Under the pieces are notes generated by a model. It searched no databases. It was not told the DNA's origin and saw only the letters and a program-made list of their open reading frames with translations. 64,000 nt of DNA from Subtercola sp. PAMC28395. Its GTDB lineage: Bacteria > Actinomycetota > Actinomycetes > Actinomycetales > Microbacteriaceae. The position numbers were made by a program, and so were the translations under genes. How positions within the stretch are numbered: position 1 is the first letter of the stretch; each line of letters opens with the position of its first letter. Positions 18,194-27,420 of this stretch are shown in pieces. Where the stretch lies: the NCBI RefSeq assembly GCF_018889995.1, contig NZ_CP076547.1, forward strand, positions 2,728,001-2,792,000. Reading direction: 5' to 3'.

Positions 18194-19474
18194 TCATTGC
18201 CCGCTCCTTCTGGGCAGTGTCGCGACCACGGTGAAACCCCCACCTGTTGCCGGACCGGCATCGAGGCGGCCGCCCAGGAGTTCGGCGCGCTCACGCATGC
18301 CGAGCAACCCCCTGCCTTCGGTGACGGAGCTGGCCGCGCGGTGGTCAGTCGACGTTCCGTTGTCGGTCACGGCCAGCACATAGTCAGCCGGATGCTCGAC
18401 GAGAAGCACCTCCGCGTTCGTGGCCCCTGCGTGCCTCACGATGTTCGTGAGGCTCTCCTGGGCGATGCGGTACAGCGCCAACTGCACGCCGGGCGGCGGT
18501 TCGGAGGTCAGGCGGTTGTCCAGTTGCACGCTGAGCTCATCGGTCGAGATGGACTTCACCAGCGCTGGCAACCGCGAGAGGTCGGCCTGGGGAACGAGGG
18601 CAGCTTCACTGAGGATCTCCTCTGCACCCCAACCGATGTTTCCCTCAGAGCGGAGAAAGCCGAGCACTCCCCTCACCTCGTCGAGTGCGGTCTTGCTCGT
18701 CGCCTTGATGTTGCTGAGTGCTTCGCGTGCCTTCTCGGGTTGGGAGTCGATCAGGTGCAACCCCATTCCGGCCTGCACGTTGATCTGCGAGAGCGAGTGG
18801 GCGAGAACGTCGTGAAGTTCACGGGCGATCCGCACGCGTTCAGCGCCGGCGGCGTCTTCCCTGCGCTTTCTCGACGCGGCCTGGAATGCGGCAACGCGCT
18901 CACCCCGCGTACGGACGGCCTCACCGATCAGCATCACGACGATGATGCCGAGCGCCGTCAGCAACACCCTGCCCGGATGCCATGGAACACCCAGGGTCGC
19001 AGAACCCACCAGCACGACCACCCAGCCCGCCGCGATCGACGCGAAGGCCCACCGCCTGGCACCGCGCACGATCGCCGAGATGACGGCGAACGCCAGCGCC
19101 AGGTACGGCGCCCCGGAACCCGGAGTGAAGAGCAGGTCCGCGGCTGTGGCAGCGGTGGCGATTGCCACTACGGGGCCGGGAAAGCGCCGTGCCCCGATGA
19201 GAGCCAGTGGCCCGACCAGAGCAAGCGCGACAATCGGCAGGGCCAGCTCGGGGGGAAGCCTGGCGCGGTTTGTCACGACCAGCGCGGGTACGACCTGCAC
19301 GAGAAACGAGATGATGACAGGAAGCCAGAGACGGGCCCAGCGTGGCGGACCTGAGCGGTTGCCTGCCGGAGCGTCTGCTGAGGTCCGGCGCTCCCACCTC
19401 GATATCGCGTCGGCGCGATTCGCCCAGGCCTCCGGAGTTCTATCAGCGCTGGGATCGTGGTCAGGACTGGGCAT
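18194..19474 (-). CDS. Membrane sensor histidine kinase (HisKA_3)
   Basis: About 426 residues with several predicted membrane segments in the first half, then the dimerisation motif RIARELHDVLAHSLSQ with phospho-acceptor His221, and a C-terminal ATPase with AQESLTNIVRHAG (N box), VTDNGTS and GLLGMRERAELLGG. This is the NarL-partner kinase class. There is no large extracellular sensor domain, so membrane state may be the signal, as in DesK/LiaS kinases (inference). I start at ATG 19474, seven bases after a TACGAT -10-like element, which would give a leaderless mRNA; an in-frame GTG at 19558 would put the operator palindrome inside the gene. Confidence 0.9.
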   Translation of the reverse strand: MPSPDHDPSADRTPEAWANRADAISRWERRTSADAPAGNRSGPPRWARLWLPVIISFLVQVVPALVVTNRARLPPELALPIVALALVGPLALIGARRFPGPVVAIATAATAADLLFTPGSGAPYLALAFAVISAIVRGARRWAFASIAAGWVVVLVGSATLGVPWHPGRVLLTALGIIVVMLIGEAVRTRGERVAAFQAASRKRREDAAGAERVRIARELHDVLAHSLSQINVQAGMGLHLIDSQPEKAREALSNIKATSKTALDEVRGVLGFLRSEGNIGWGAEEILSEAALVPQADLSRLPALVKSISTDELSVQLDNRLTSEPPPGVQLALYRIAQESLTNIVRHAGATNAEVLLVEHPADYVLAVTDNGTSTDHRAASSVTEGRGLLGMRERAELLGGRLDAGPATGGGFTVVATLPRRSGQ

Positions 19475-19529
19475 GCGCAGAATCGTATCGAAGTGTGCGC
19501 CGCCGGGCATCCCTCGACCGAGGCGTGGA

Positions 19530-19548
19530 GGGTACTCCCCTGGGAGTA
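19530..19548. promoter_or_regulatory. Palindrome TACTCCC-CT-GGGAGTA upstream of the kinase
   Basis: A perfect 7-2-7 palindrome lies at 19533-19548; with its flank at 19530 it contains the same GGGGAGTACCC (minus strand) found upstream of the SHOCT gene. It is 59-74 bases upstream of the kinase start, a place suited to activation by the response regulator. Confidence 0.68.
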
Positions 19549-19581
19549 TGCGCCGCACAGCCCATTCGCTCAGTGGGATGG

Positions 19582-20922
19582 TCAGCCAAAGATGTTCACG
19601 GGGTTCACGATGTCGGCGTACATGAGGAGGGCGCTGACGCCACCGAGGAAGATGACGACCACGAACGTCAGTGGCATCAGCTTCGCGGTGTCGACGGGCC
19701 CCGGGTCTGGCCGCTTGAAGAGCTTCGCGAGACGGCGTCGCAGGCCCTCCCAGAGGGCACCGGCGATATGGCCGCCATCGAGGGGCATCAGCGGCACGAG
19801 GTTGATCACAAAGAGGCCGATGTTCACCGACCCGAGCAACCCGATCAGGGTCGCCACCTTGCTGGCCAGTGGAATGTCGATCGTTGCGATCTCCCCGGCC
19901 ACCCGACCGACACCGACAACGCTGATGGGGCCGTTGATGTCGCGGGTTCCGTTGCCGAACGCAGCGTTCGCCACCCCGACCAGCCGCTGGGGGAGGTTGA
20001 CGATCGTGTTTGCGACACCTGCCACATTCTGGCCGACGAACGGCAGCACCGAGGTGATCGGCTGTGGCACCAGCTGGCTTGCGTAACCGATGCCGACAAA
20101 GCCGACCTGTTCGGTCACGGCCTTGCCCGAGGCATCCGTCACCGTCTGCACCTGGCCGTTCACCACCTGCGTCGTGTCGCGCTCCGTGAGAAGCGGGGTG
20201 ACACTGAGCGTCTTCTGGGCCCCGTCGCGTGTCACGACCACCGCCAGCGTCTTGCCAGAGGAGGCCCGGATGATCGCGGTCGACTGGTCCCAGCTCGACA
20301 CTGCCGTGCCGTCGATACTCACGAGCGTGTCGCCCGGGAGAATGCCCGCTGCGGCACCCGGCGACACCGGGTCGCCGGCCTCACACGTCTGCCTGGTGCT
20401 GCTCGCCGGCAGCACACAGGAGCTCACCGAACCGACAGTGGTGCTGGGGCCGGCGATACCGAAACCGCATAGCACGATTGCGAAGAACACGATGCCCAGC
20501 AGGAGGTTCATCGTCGGGCCACCGAGCATGATGATCACGCGCTTGTACACCGGCAGCCGGTAGAACGAGCGCACGTCGTCGTCGCCGATCGAATCGGCGC
20601 TCGCCTTTCGAGCATCCTGCACCAGGGTCCTGAAGAAGCCGGTACTGGTGCGCCTGACCTTTCCGCCCTCCTTCTGGGGCGGGAACATGCCGATCATCGA
20701 GATGTAGCCGCCGAGGGGAATCGCCTTCAGGCCGTATTCGGTCTCGCCGCGCCTGCGCGAGAAGACGGTCGGGCCGAACCCGATCATGTACTGGGTGACT
20801 TTGACCCCGAAGAGCTTGGCCGGCACGAGGTGCCCGACTTCGTGCAGGGCGATGGACACCGCGAGACCGAGCGCGATGATGACCACACCGACGATGAACA
20901 GGAGCACGTTTTCCACCTGCAC
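19582..20922 (-). CDS. rseP: Site-2 intramembrane metalloprotease (RseP/Rip1-like)
   Basis: An M50-family protease of 446 residues that cleaves membrane proteins, such as anti-sigma factors, within the bilayer. Zinc ligands are in HEVGH (His27, Glu28, His31) in the first membrane helix and in PLMPLDGGH near the C-terminus. A PDZ domain (around GAAAGILPGDTLVSIDG) lies between. GTG start. It follows dxr by 81 bases, the usual order in actinobacteria. A 9-bp-stem hairpin in that gap may lower its expression relative to dxr. Confidence 0.94.
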   Translation of the reverse strand: MQVENVLLFIVGVVIIALGLAVSIALHEVGHLVPAKLFGVKVTQYMIGFGPTVFSRRRGETEYGLKAIPLGGYISMIGMFPPQKEGGKVRRTSTGFFRTLVQDARKASADSIGDDDVRSFYRLPVYKRVIIMLGGPTMNLLLGIVFFAIVLCGFGIAGPSTTVGSVSSCVLPASSTRQTCEAGDPVSPGAAAGILPGDTLVSIDGTAVSSWDQSTAIIRASSGKTLAVVVTRDGAQKTLSVTPLLTERDTTQVVNGQVQTVTDASGKAVTEQVGFVGIGYASQLVPQPITSVLPFVGQNVAGVANTIVNLPQRLVGVANAAFGNGTRDINGPISVVGVGRVAGEIATIDIPLASKVATLIGLLGSVNIGLFVINLVPLMPLDGGHIAGALWEGLRRRLAKLFKRPDPGPVDTAKLMPLTFVVVIFLGGVSALLMYADIVNPVNIFG

Positions 20923-20942
20923 ACGATACCGCCCGGGATCCG

Positions 20943-20972
20943 GCGGGCGCTGGGCGCGGGCTGAGCGCCCGC
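20943..20972 (-). terminator. GC-rich hairpin between dxr and rseP
   Basis: Arms GCGGGCGCT (20943-20951) and AGCGCCCGC (20964-20972) pair perfectly around a 12-base loop, 31 bases after the dxr stop and 20 bases before the rseP start. No U-run follows, so partial termination or transcript processing is more likely than full termination. Confidence 0.55.
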
Positions 20973-21003
20973 TTCACGTTCGCCCGGTGACAGCTCGAGT
21001 GAT

Positions 21004-22101
21004 TCAGCCCGCGCTGGCGATGAGGCGGTCGGCCTCGCGGCGCGCCCAGAGCTCGGCATCGGCCAGCGAGTCGCGCGTGAGTACGCCAGACGGTCGTTCG
21101 TGCAGCTGCACCACCGAGGCTATCGTCTCGACGATGTCGAGGAAGGTGATGCGCCCGGCATGGAAGGCCGCCACCGCCTGCTCGTTCGCAGCATTGAAGA
21201 CCGCGGGATAGGTACCTCCGGCCTGGCCGACCTGCTTCGCCAGCGCGACGGCGGGGAAGGCCTGGCTGTCGAGGGGTTCGAACGTCCAGCTGTGCGACGA
21301 GCTCCAGTCCAGCGGCACACCAACCCCTGCCACCCGTTTCGGCCAATCGAGACCGAGCGAGATCGGCAGGCGCATGTCGGGCGGCGACGCCTGCGCGATG
21401 GTCGACCCATCGATGAACTCCACCATCGAGTGGATGACCGACTGCGGGTGAACCGTGACCTCGATGCGCTCATAGGGAACATCGAACAGCAGGTGAGCCT
21501 CGATGATCTCGAGGCCCTTGTTCACCAGGGTCGACGAGTTCGTCGTGACGACCAGGCCCATGTCCCAGGTCGGATGCGCCAGGGCTTCACGGGGAGTCAC
21601 GTGCAGAAGCGACTCCCGTGAGCGGCCACGGAACGGGCCACCCGAGGCGGTGAGCACAAGACGCGCGACCTCTGCCGCGGTTCCGGAGCGGAGGGCCTGC
21701 GCAATCGCAGAGTGCTCGGAGTCGACGGGCACGATCTGCCCGGGTTTCGCGACGCTTCGCACGAGTTCGCCGCCGACAATGAGGCTCTCCTTGTTCGCCA
21801 GAGCCAGCGTTCTGCCCATTTCGAGCGCGGCGAGCGTGGAGCCGAGCCCGACCGAGCCCGTGATGCCGTTGAGCACCACGTCTGCGTCGACAGTGCGAAC
21901 GAGCTGCTCAGCCTCGACGGCCCCGAGTGCGACGTCGGCGACACCGAACTCGGCGGCCTGGGCATCCATCGCCACCCTGTTGCTGCCTGCGGCGAGCCCG
22001 ACGATCTCGAACCGGTCACCGTTGGCACGGATGACGTCAAGCGCCTGCACTCCGATCGAACCAGTCGAGCCGAGAACGATGACCCGCCGCCGTGCTGACA
22101 T
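21004..22101 (-). CDS. dxr: 1-deoxy-D-xylulose 5-phosphate reductoisomerase
   Basis: Dxr converts DXP to MEP with NADPH, the committed step of the MEP isoprenoid pathway. The 365-residue protein shows the NADPH motif [19 protein letters not shown], the metal-binding [18 protein letters not shown] and HPTWDMG. Length and motifs are standard. It is 13 bases from the FKBP gene upstream and may be co-transcribed with it. Confidence 0.97.
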   Translation of the reverse strand: MSARRRVIVLGSTGSIGVQALDVIRANGDRFEIVGLAAGSNRVAMDAQAAEFGVADVALGAVEAEQLVRTVDADVVLNGITGSVGLGSTLAALEMGRTLALANKESLIVGGELVRSVAKPGQIVPVDSEHSAIAQALRSGTAAEVARLVLTASGGPFRGRSRESLLHVTPREALAHPTWDMGLVVTTNSSTLVNKGLEIIEAHLLFDVPYERIEVTVHPQSVIHSMVEFIDGSTIAQASPPDMRLPISLGLDWPKRVAGVGVPLDWSSSHSWTFEPLDSQAFPAVALAKQVGQAGGTYPAVFNAANEQAVAAFHAGRITFLDIVETIASVVQLHERPSGVLTRDSLADAELWARREADRLIASAG

Positions 22102-22114
22102 CAGAGCCCCAAGC

Positions 22115-23125
22115 CTATTTGCTCGGTGCGGTGGCGAGGATGTCGATCACGAACACCAAGGTGTCGGTGCCCGAGATGCCCGCAGACGGCACGCCCGCCG
22201 AACCGTAGCCCTGGTCGGGCGGAATGATCACGATCACCTGTGAGCCGACGGTCTGCCCGACAAGAGCCTGCGTGAAGCCCGGGATCACCTGGTTGGTCGC
22301 GAACGTCGCCGGTGACTTGCCCCAGCTCTGGTCGAAGACCTTGCCTGAACCCCAGATGACGCCCTGGTACTGCACGGTGACGTTGTCGCCGGCCGCAACG
22401 ACCGCGCCCTCACCCTTCTTCAGGTCGGAGATCTGCACGGTCGTCGGTGGGTCGCTGGCCGGGATCGTGACCGTCGGGGTTCCGTCGGCCGCCAGTGCAA
22501 CGGTCGGGAATCCGGCTGGTGCGGGCTGGTCTGCACCGGTCGCCCGCGTGGGCATGTTCGGGTCGACCGTCGGCGACGGCGTGGCTGATGGCGCAGCAGT
22601 GACGTCTTTCACGTCGACGACGAAGACCAGCGAGTCACCGGCGGCGACGCCGAGGCTCGAGTTGCCTTTCGATCCGTAGGCGTCTCCTGGCGGCACAACG
22701 GCCACCACTCGCGACCCGACCGTCGAGCACGAGACGGCTTTGACGAGGCCCGGCAGGAACTGCGACTCGTTCACTATCACGGGCAGGGGCTGGCCGCCGT
22801 CTTTGATGGTGGTGAACAGTTCGGCGCCCGAGGTCGCGTTGTACAGCGTGAAGTCGATCGTCGCCTGCATATCGGTGCCGGCCTTGGCACCTGTACCCTC
22901 GGTGAGCACAGTGCGCTCGGTGATGTCGCTTGTGAGAGGCGAGGTGAACGTCGTGGTCGGGTGTTTGTCGAAGTCACCGCTGACCTTCACGGAATCCGAG
23001 GCGGGGCCCGGCGCGGTGAGCGCACAGGCGACCGGACTGGCAGACGGCGCTGCGGGGCTGCCACTGCACGCGGCCAGGGTGAGCGCGACCGCAGCGGCCG
23101 CAGCTATAACGACGAATTTACGCAT
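22115..23125 (-). CDS. Lipoprotein with two FKBP-type prolyl isomerase domains
   Basis: 336 residues. A signal peptide ends in the lipobox LAAC (Cys20), so it should be a membrane-anchored surface lipoprotein. An N-terminal, degenerate FKBP-like domain (residues 70-175) and a more typical C-terminal one (residues 225-333, [28 protein letters not shown]) flank a Pro/Ala/Thr linker. FKBPs isomerise X-Pro bonds and assist folding of exported proteins. GAGGA precedes the ATG. Divergent from the Pls-like gene across 200 bases. Confidence 0.9.
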   Translation of the reverse strand: MRKFVVIAAAAAVALTLAACSGSPAAPSASPVACALTAPGPASDSVKVSGDFDKHPTTTFTSPLTSDITERTVLTEGTGAKAGTDMQATIDFTLYNATSGAELFTTIKDGGQPLPVIVNESQFLPGLVKAVSCSTVGSRVVAVVPPGDAYGSKGNSSLGVAAGDSLVFVVDVKDVTAAPSATPSPTVDPNMPTRATGADQPAPAGFPTVALAADGTPTVTIPASDPPTTVQISDLKKGEGAVVAAGDNVTVQYQGVIWGSGKVFDQSWGKSPATFATNQVIPGFTQALVGQTVGSQVIVIIPPDQGYGSAGVPSAGISGTDTLVFVIDILATAPSK

Positions 23126-23325
23126 ACATCCTCAGCTGTTCAAAACCCTCATGATACGCGAGGCAGTCGACAGGGCGCGCGCCGAAAGTCCTTCATCGGC
23201 CCCCTGGCGGCCTTTAGACTGTGGCCGTTCACCCCCGCGTCACCGCGCACCACTAAAATCCGAACGCGACGCTCGAGGCTCGGTTCACGCAGCCCGGCCC
23301 GAACCGTGGTGACAGACAGAACAGG

Positions 23326-26300
23326 ATGCCCAACAGGATGCCCGGCAGCACACTCCCAGATGACACCGCCCTGGCCCTGCCCGGGCTGCTCCTGGGCGGC
23401 GGCCGGGCACCGCAGCCTCGCACGCTGATGGATGTCCTGCGATCGACTGCCGCCGAGCATCCTCAGGCCTCTGCACTCGCAGACGCGGCCGGCACCCTCA
23501 GCTACCGCGAACTGCTCAGGGAGGTCAACGCGGCCGCTGCACGGCTCGCTACGGCGGGGGTGCGACACGGCGACAGGGTCGGGATCCGCATCCCCTCGGG
23601 CACCAGGGTGCTCTACATCTCGATTCTGGCGACCCTCGCGGTCGGCGCCAGCTACGTTCCCGTCGACGCCGACGACCCCGAGGAACGCGCCGAACTGGTC
23701 TTCGGCGAAGCGAAAGTGGTCGGGGTGATCGGCGCCTCTGGCACGATCGATCTCGCGAGCGCCGTTGCTCCGCGCGCCAGCCAGTCCTCGCCCCCGACCC
23801 TTGGCACTCCGACGGGCACGATGCCGGTCGTCGGTGGCCCGACCCCTGACGACGACGCCTGGATCATCTTCACCTCGGGTTCGACGGGCACGCCGAAGGG
23901 CGTCGCCGTGACCCACAGGTCGGCCGCTGCCTTCGTCGACGCCGAAGCGCGCCTCTTTCTCCAGGCCGAGCCCCTCGGGCCGGGCGACCGGGTGCTCGCC
24001 GGGCTGTCGGTGGCCTTCGACGCCTCCTGCGAAGAGATGTGGCTGGCCTGGCGCCATGGCGCCTGCCTGGTGCCGGCACCCCGCTCACTCGTGCGTTCGG
24101 GCGTCGACCTCGGGCCCTGGCTGATCGCCCACGGCATCACGATCGTCTCGACGGTTCCCACCCTGGCAGCCCTCTGGCCACTGGAGTCGCTCGAACTCGT
24201 CCGTCTGCTGATCTTCGGCGGAGAAGCCTGCCCTCCCGAACTCGTCGCACGACTGGCCGTCGACGGGCGGGAGGTCTGGAACACCTATGGGCCGACCGAA
24301 GCGACCGTGGTGGCGTGTGCTGCACTGCTCGACGGAACAAGCCCTGTGCGCATCGGACTGCCCCTCGACGGCTGGGACCTCGCGGTGGTCGACGGCTCCG
24401 GTACACCCGTCGGCGAAGGTGAGATCGGCGAGCTCGTCATCGGCGGAGTCGGGCTCGCCCGGTACCTCGACGAAGCCAAAGACCGCGAGAAGTACGCCCC
24501 CATGCCTACCCTCGGCTGGGATCGCGCCTACCGCAGCGGCGACAACGTGCTCTTCAGCGCCGAGGGATTGCTGTTCCAGGGCCGCGCCGACGACCAGGTC
24601 AAGCTGGGAGGCCGCCGCATCGAGCTCGGTGAAGTCGAAGCTGCCCTGGCAGCCCTGCCTGGAGTAGCGAGTGCAGCCGCAGTGGTGCAGCGAACACAGG
24701 CCGGAAACCAGATCCTCGTCGGGTACATCGCCCTGGCCGAGGCCGTATCGGGCTTCAGTACCCAGCACGCCTCTGAGCTGCTGCGCGAGACGCTGCCGGG
24801 TGCACTCGTGCCGTTGCTCGCCGTGGTCGAATCGCTCCCCACCCGCACCTCTGGCAAGGTCGACAAGGCCGCCCTGCCCTGGCCGCTGCCGACACCCTCT
24901 ACGCCGGTCAGCGACCGCACCCGCCGTGACGCCAGCCGCAGTGACGACACCCCCGGCGCCGGCGATTCGGATGCCCGGCCTCCGCTCTCTGCCACCGAAG
25001 CCTGGCTCGCCGTGCAGTGGACGGCCATTCTCGGAGCACCAGTGACGAGCACTGACGACGACTTCTTCGCATTCGGAGGTGGGAGCCTCTCGGCCGCCCA
25101 GCTGGTGTCGGGCATCCGGGTGCGCTTCCCTGAGACGACCGTCGCCGACATCTACGATCACCCGCGAATCGGCGCCCTTGCCACCGAACTCGATGCGCGG
25201 GCACCTGCCGCCGCACGCGAACGGCGCACGGTCCGCCCGACCCCGTTCGGCACCCAGGTGGCGCAGACGCTGCTGGGCATTCCGCTCTACGTGCTCGTGG
25301 GCCTGCGGTGGCTGGTCTATGTTCTGGCTGCCAACAATGTGCTCGCCCTCTTCGGCGACTTCGCCTGGGCGCCGACGGTGTCGTGGTGGTGGATTCTTGC
25401 GGGCTTCGTGCTGCTCATCACCCCGTTCGGCCGCATGGCGATCTCCGTCGTGTTCGCGCGGGCGTTGCTGGCTGGCGTGGAACCCGGGAACTACCCCAGG
25501 GGAGGCAGCGTGCACCTGCGTCTCTGGCTGGCTGAGCAGATCGCGAACCTCGTCGGAGCGACGAACCTCGCCGGCGCCCCGTGGATCATCACCTACGCCA
25601 GGGCACTTGGTGCAAAGATCGGGCCCGGGGTCGACCTGCACTCGCTGCCGCCGATCACGGGCATGCTGAAGATCGGGGCACGCGCCTCCGTCGAACCCGA
25701 GGTCGACCTGGCCGGGTACTGGGTCGACGGCGACATTCTGCGCCTCGGTTCGGTGCACATCGGCGCGGACTCTGCCATCGGCGCGCGAAGTACGCTGCTG
25801 CCGGGAACACACATCGGCCGCCGGGCCGAGGTTGCGCCGGGCTCCGCCGTCTCCGGGCGCGTGCAGGGAGGCCAGCTCTGGGCAGGCTCCCCCGCCGAAC
25901 GGGTCGGCAAGGCAAAACCGAACTGGCCCGACTTCCGCCCGCCCCGCAACACCCGCTGGCTCGTGCCCTTCGCCCTCGGCTCCATCGTGCTCTCGCTCCT
26001 GCCGGCATTCGCTGTGCTGGCGGGCTGTGTCGTTGTCGGTCTCTTCCTCGGCCTGGGGCACGCGCCGCTCACAATCGACCCAGGCACTGCTGTCGTGACC
26101 GAACCGGCCGCGATCCTCCTGCCCACCCTCGGCGACGCGGCGCTTCGCGCGCTGGCCGCCATCCCGCTGGCCACCCTCGCCGCCGGCATCGTCTATGCAG
26201 GTCTCACGGTCGTCTTCGCCCGACTCCTTGGCCTGGGTATCCACCCGGGGAGCTACCCCGTGCGCTCCCGGGTCGGCTGGCAGGTCTGGGCCACCGAGCG

Positions 26301-27420
26301 CCTGCTCGATGCTGCTCGAACCATCCTCTTCCCGTTCTACGCGAGCCTCTTCACTCCCGTGTGGCTTCGGATGCTCGGGGCGAAGGTGGGCAAGAACGTC
26401 GAAGCCTCCACGGTGCTGCTCCTGCCGGCGATGACCACGATCGGAGACCACGCGTTCCTCGCCGACGACACCATGGTGGCCTCGTACGAGCTCGGAGGCG
26501 GCTGGCTCCGCATCGACGAGGCCCGGGTCGGCAAGCGCGCCTTTCTCGGCAACAGCGGCATGACGGGCCCCGGGCGAACGGTGCCTCGCAACGGCCTGGT
26601 CGCCGTGCTCTCTGCGACTCCGCGCAAGGCAAAGAGTGGCTCCTCGTGGCTCGGCAACCCGCCGGTGCGGTTGCGGCGCCAGGTCGCGGAATTCGACGAG
26701 ACGCGCACCTTCCAGCCCTCAGCCTGGCGCCGGGTCGCGCGTGCACTGTGGGAGATCGGGCGCATAGTGCCGGTGATGATCAGCGTCGCCATCGGGCTCG
26801 GCGTCGTCGTGCTGCTGGAGTACCTTGTCGCGTCTGCCGGTCTCGGCTGGGCGATCGTGCTCTCGGGGGCGGTGATGCTGCTCGCCGGAGCGGTGGCCGC
26901 GCTGGTGACGACGGCCGCCAAGTGGGCACTGGTGGGCAGAATCGGGCGGGAAGAGCATCCCCTCTGGTCGTCGTTCGTCTGGCGCAACGAAGTGTCGGAT
27001 ACCTTTGTAGAGATGGTTGCTGCTCCGTGGTTCGCTGGCTCTGCCACTGGCACGCCCGCCCTGGCTGTGTGGCTGAGGTCCCTGGGCACGAAAATCGGGC
27101 GCGGAGCCTGGGTCGAGACCTACTGGCTGCCAGAGGCAGACCTCGTGAGCCTGGGCGCGGCCTCGACGGTCAACAGGGGCTGCGTGGTGCAGACCCATCT
27201 CTTTCACGACCGGGTCATGAGCCTCGACACCGTCGACCTCGAAGACGGTGCGACCCTGGGGCCGCACGGTGTCATCCTGCCGGCCGCCTCGATCGGAGCA
27301 GACGCGACCGTCGGGCCGGCCTCGCTCGTCATGCGCGGAGAACACGTGCCAGCCGGGTCGCGGTGGGCCGGGAATCCGATCGCTCCCTGGGCAGACGACC
27401 TTCCCGGGACGACGGCCTGA
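23326..27420 (+). CDS. Pls/PosA-type single-module peptide synthetase (poly-epsilon-lysine synthetase-like)
   Basis: 1364 residues. An adenylation domain (residues 35-515) has FTSGSTGTPKGVAVTH, FDASCEEMW, NTYGPTEATV, YRSGDN and TSGKVDK. A carrier domain follows, with the phosphopantetheine Ser587 (FGGGSLSA). The last 750 residues contain several pairs of membrane helices between soluble left-handed-helix-like repeats. There is no condensation or thioesterase domain. This architecture defines the Pls/PosA family, whose Streptomyces founder polymerises lysine through its side chain. By alignment to PheA the ten pocket residues read D A E S I G T V V K (Asp232 to Lys511), close to the bacitracin lysine code. 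Start uncertain: a second ATG lies 12 bases on. Confidence 0.88.
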   Translation: MPNRMPGSTLPDDTALALPGLLLGGGRAPQPRTLMDVLRSTAAEHPQASALADAAGTLSYRELLREVNAAAARLATAGVRHGDRVGIRIPSGTRVLYISILATLAVGASYVPVDADDPEERAELVFGEAKVVGVIGASGTIDLASAVAPRASQSSPPTLGTPTGTMPVVGGPTPDDDAWIIFTSGSTGTPKGVAVTHRSAAAFVDAEARLFLQAEPLGPGDRVLAGLSVAFDASCEEMWLAWRHGACLVPAPRSLVRSGVDLGPWLIAHGITIVSTVPTLAALWPLESLELVRLLIFGGEACPPELVARLAVDGREVWNTYGPTEATVVACAALLDGTSPVRIGLPLDGWDLAVVDGSGTPVGEGEIGELVIGGVGLARYLDEAKDREKYAPMPTLGWDRAYRSGDNVLFSAEGLLFQGRADDQVKLGGRRIELGEVEAALAALPGVASAAAVVQRTQAGNQILVGYIALAEAVSGFSTQHASELLRETLPGALVPLLAVVESLPTRTSGKVDKAALPWPLPTPSTPVSDRTRRDASRSDDTPGAGDSDARPPLSATEAWLAVQWTAILGAPVTSTDDDFFAFGGGSLSAAQLVSGIRVRFPETTVADIYDHPRIGALATELDARAPAAARERRTVRPTPFGTQVAQTLLGIPLYVLVGLRWLVYVLAANNVLALFGDFAWAPTVSWWWILAGFVLLITPFGRMAISVVFARALLAGVEPGNYPRGGSVHLRLWLAEQIANLVGATNLAGAPWIITYARALGAKIGPGVDLHSLPPITGMLKIGARASVEPEVDLAGYWVDGDILRLGSVHIGADSAIGARSTLLPGTHIGRRAEVAPGSAVSGRVQGGQLWAGSPAERVGKAKPNWPDFRPPRNTRWLVPFALGSIVLSLLPAFAVLAGCVVVGLFLGLGHAPLTIDPGTAVVTEPAAILLPTLGDAALRALAAIPLATLAAGIVYAGLTVVFARLLGLGIHPGSYPVRSRVGWQVWATERLLDAARTILFPFYASLFTPVWLRMLGAKVGKNVEASTVLLLPAMTTIGDHAFLADDTMVASYELGGGWLRIDEARVGKRAFLGNSGMTGPGRTVPRNGLVAVLSATPRKAKSGSSWLGNPPVRLRRQVAEFDETRTFQPSAWRRVARALWEIGRIVPVMISVAIGLGVVVLLEYLVASAGLGWAIVLSGAVMLLAGAVAALVTTAAKWALVGRIGREEHPLWSSFVWRNEVSDTFVEMVAAPWFAGSATGTPALAVWLRSLGTKIGRGAWVETYWLPEADLVSLGAASTVNRGCVVQTHLFHDRVMSLDTVDLEDGATLGPHGVILPAASIGADATVGPASLVMRGEHVPAGSRWAGNPIAPWADDLPGTTA

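Noticed and set aside
24085..26451. A very long open frame on the minus strand opposite the Pls-like gene
   Set aside because: It is antisense to a recognisable synthetase and its translation is a His/Arg/Gly-rich mixture with no domain; high G+C removes stops in that frame.
25581..27419. N-terminal extension of the M1 aminopeptidase frame into the Pls-like gene
   Set aside because: The upstream part is Arg/Pro/Gly-rich out-of-frame translation of the synthetase; aminopeptidase similarity begins at ATG 27420.
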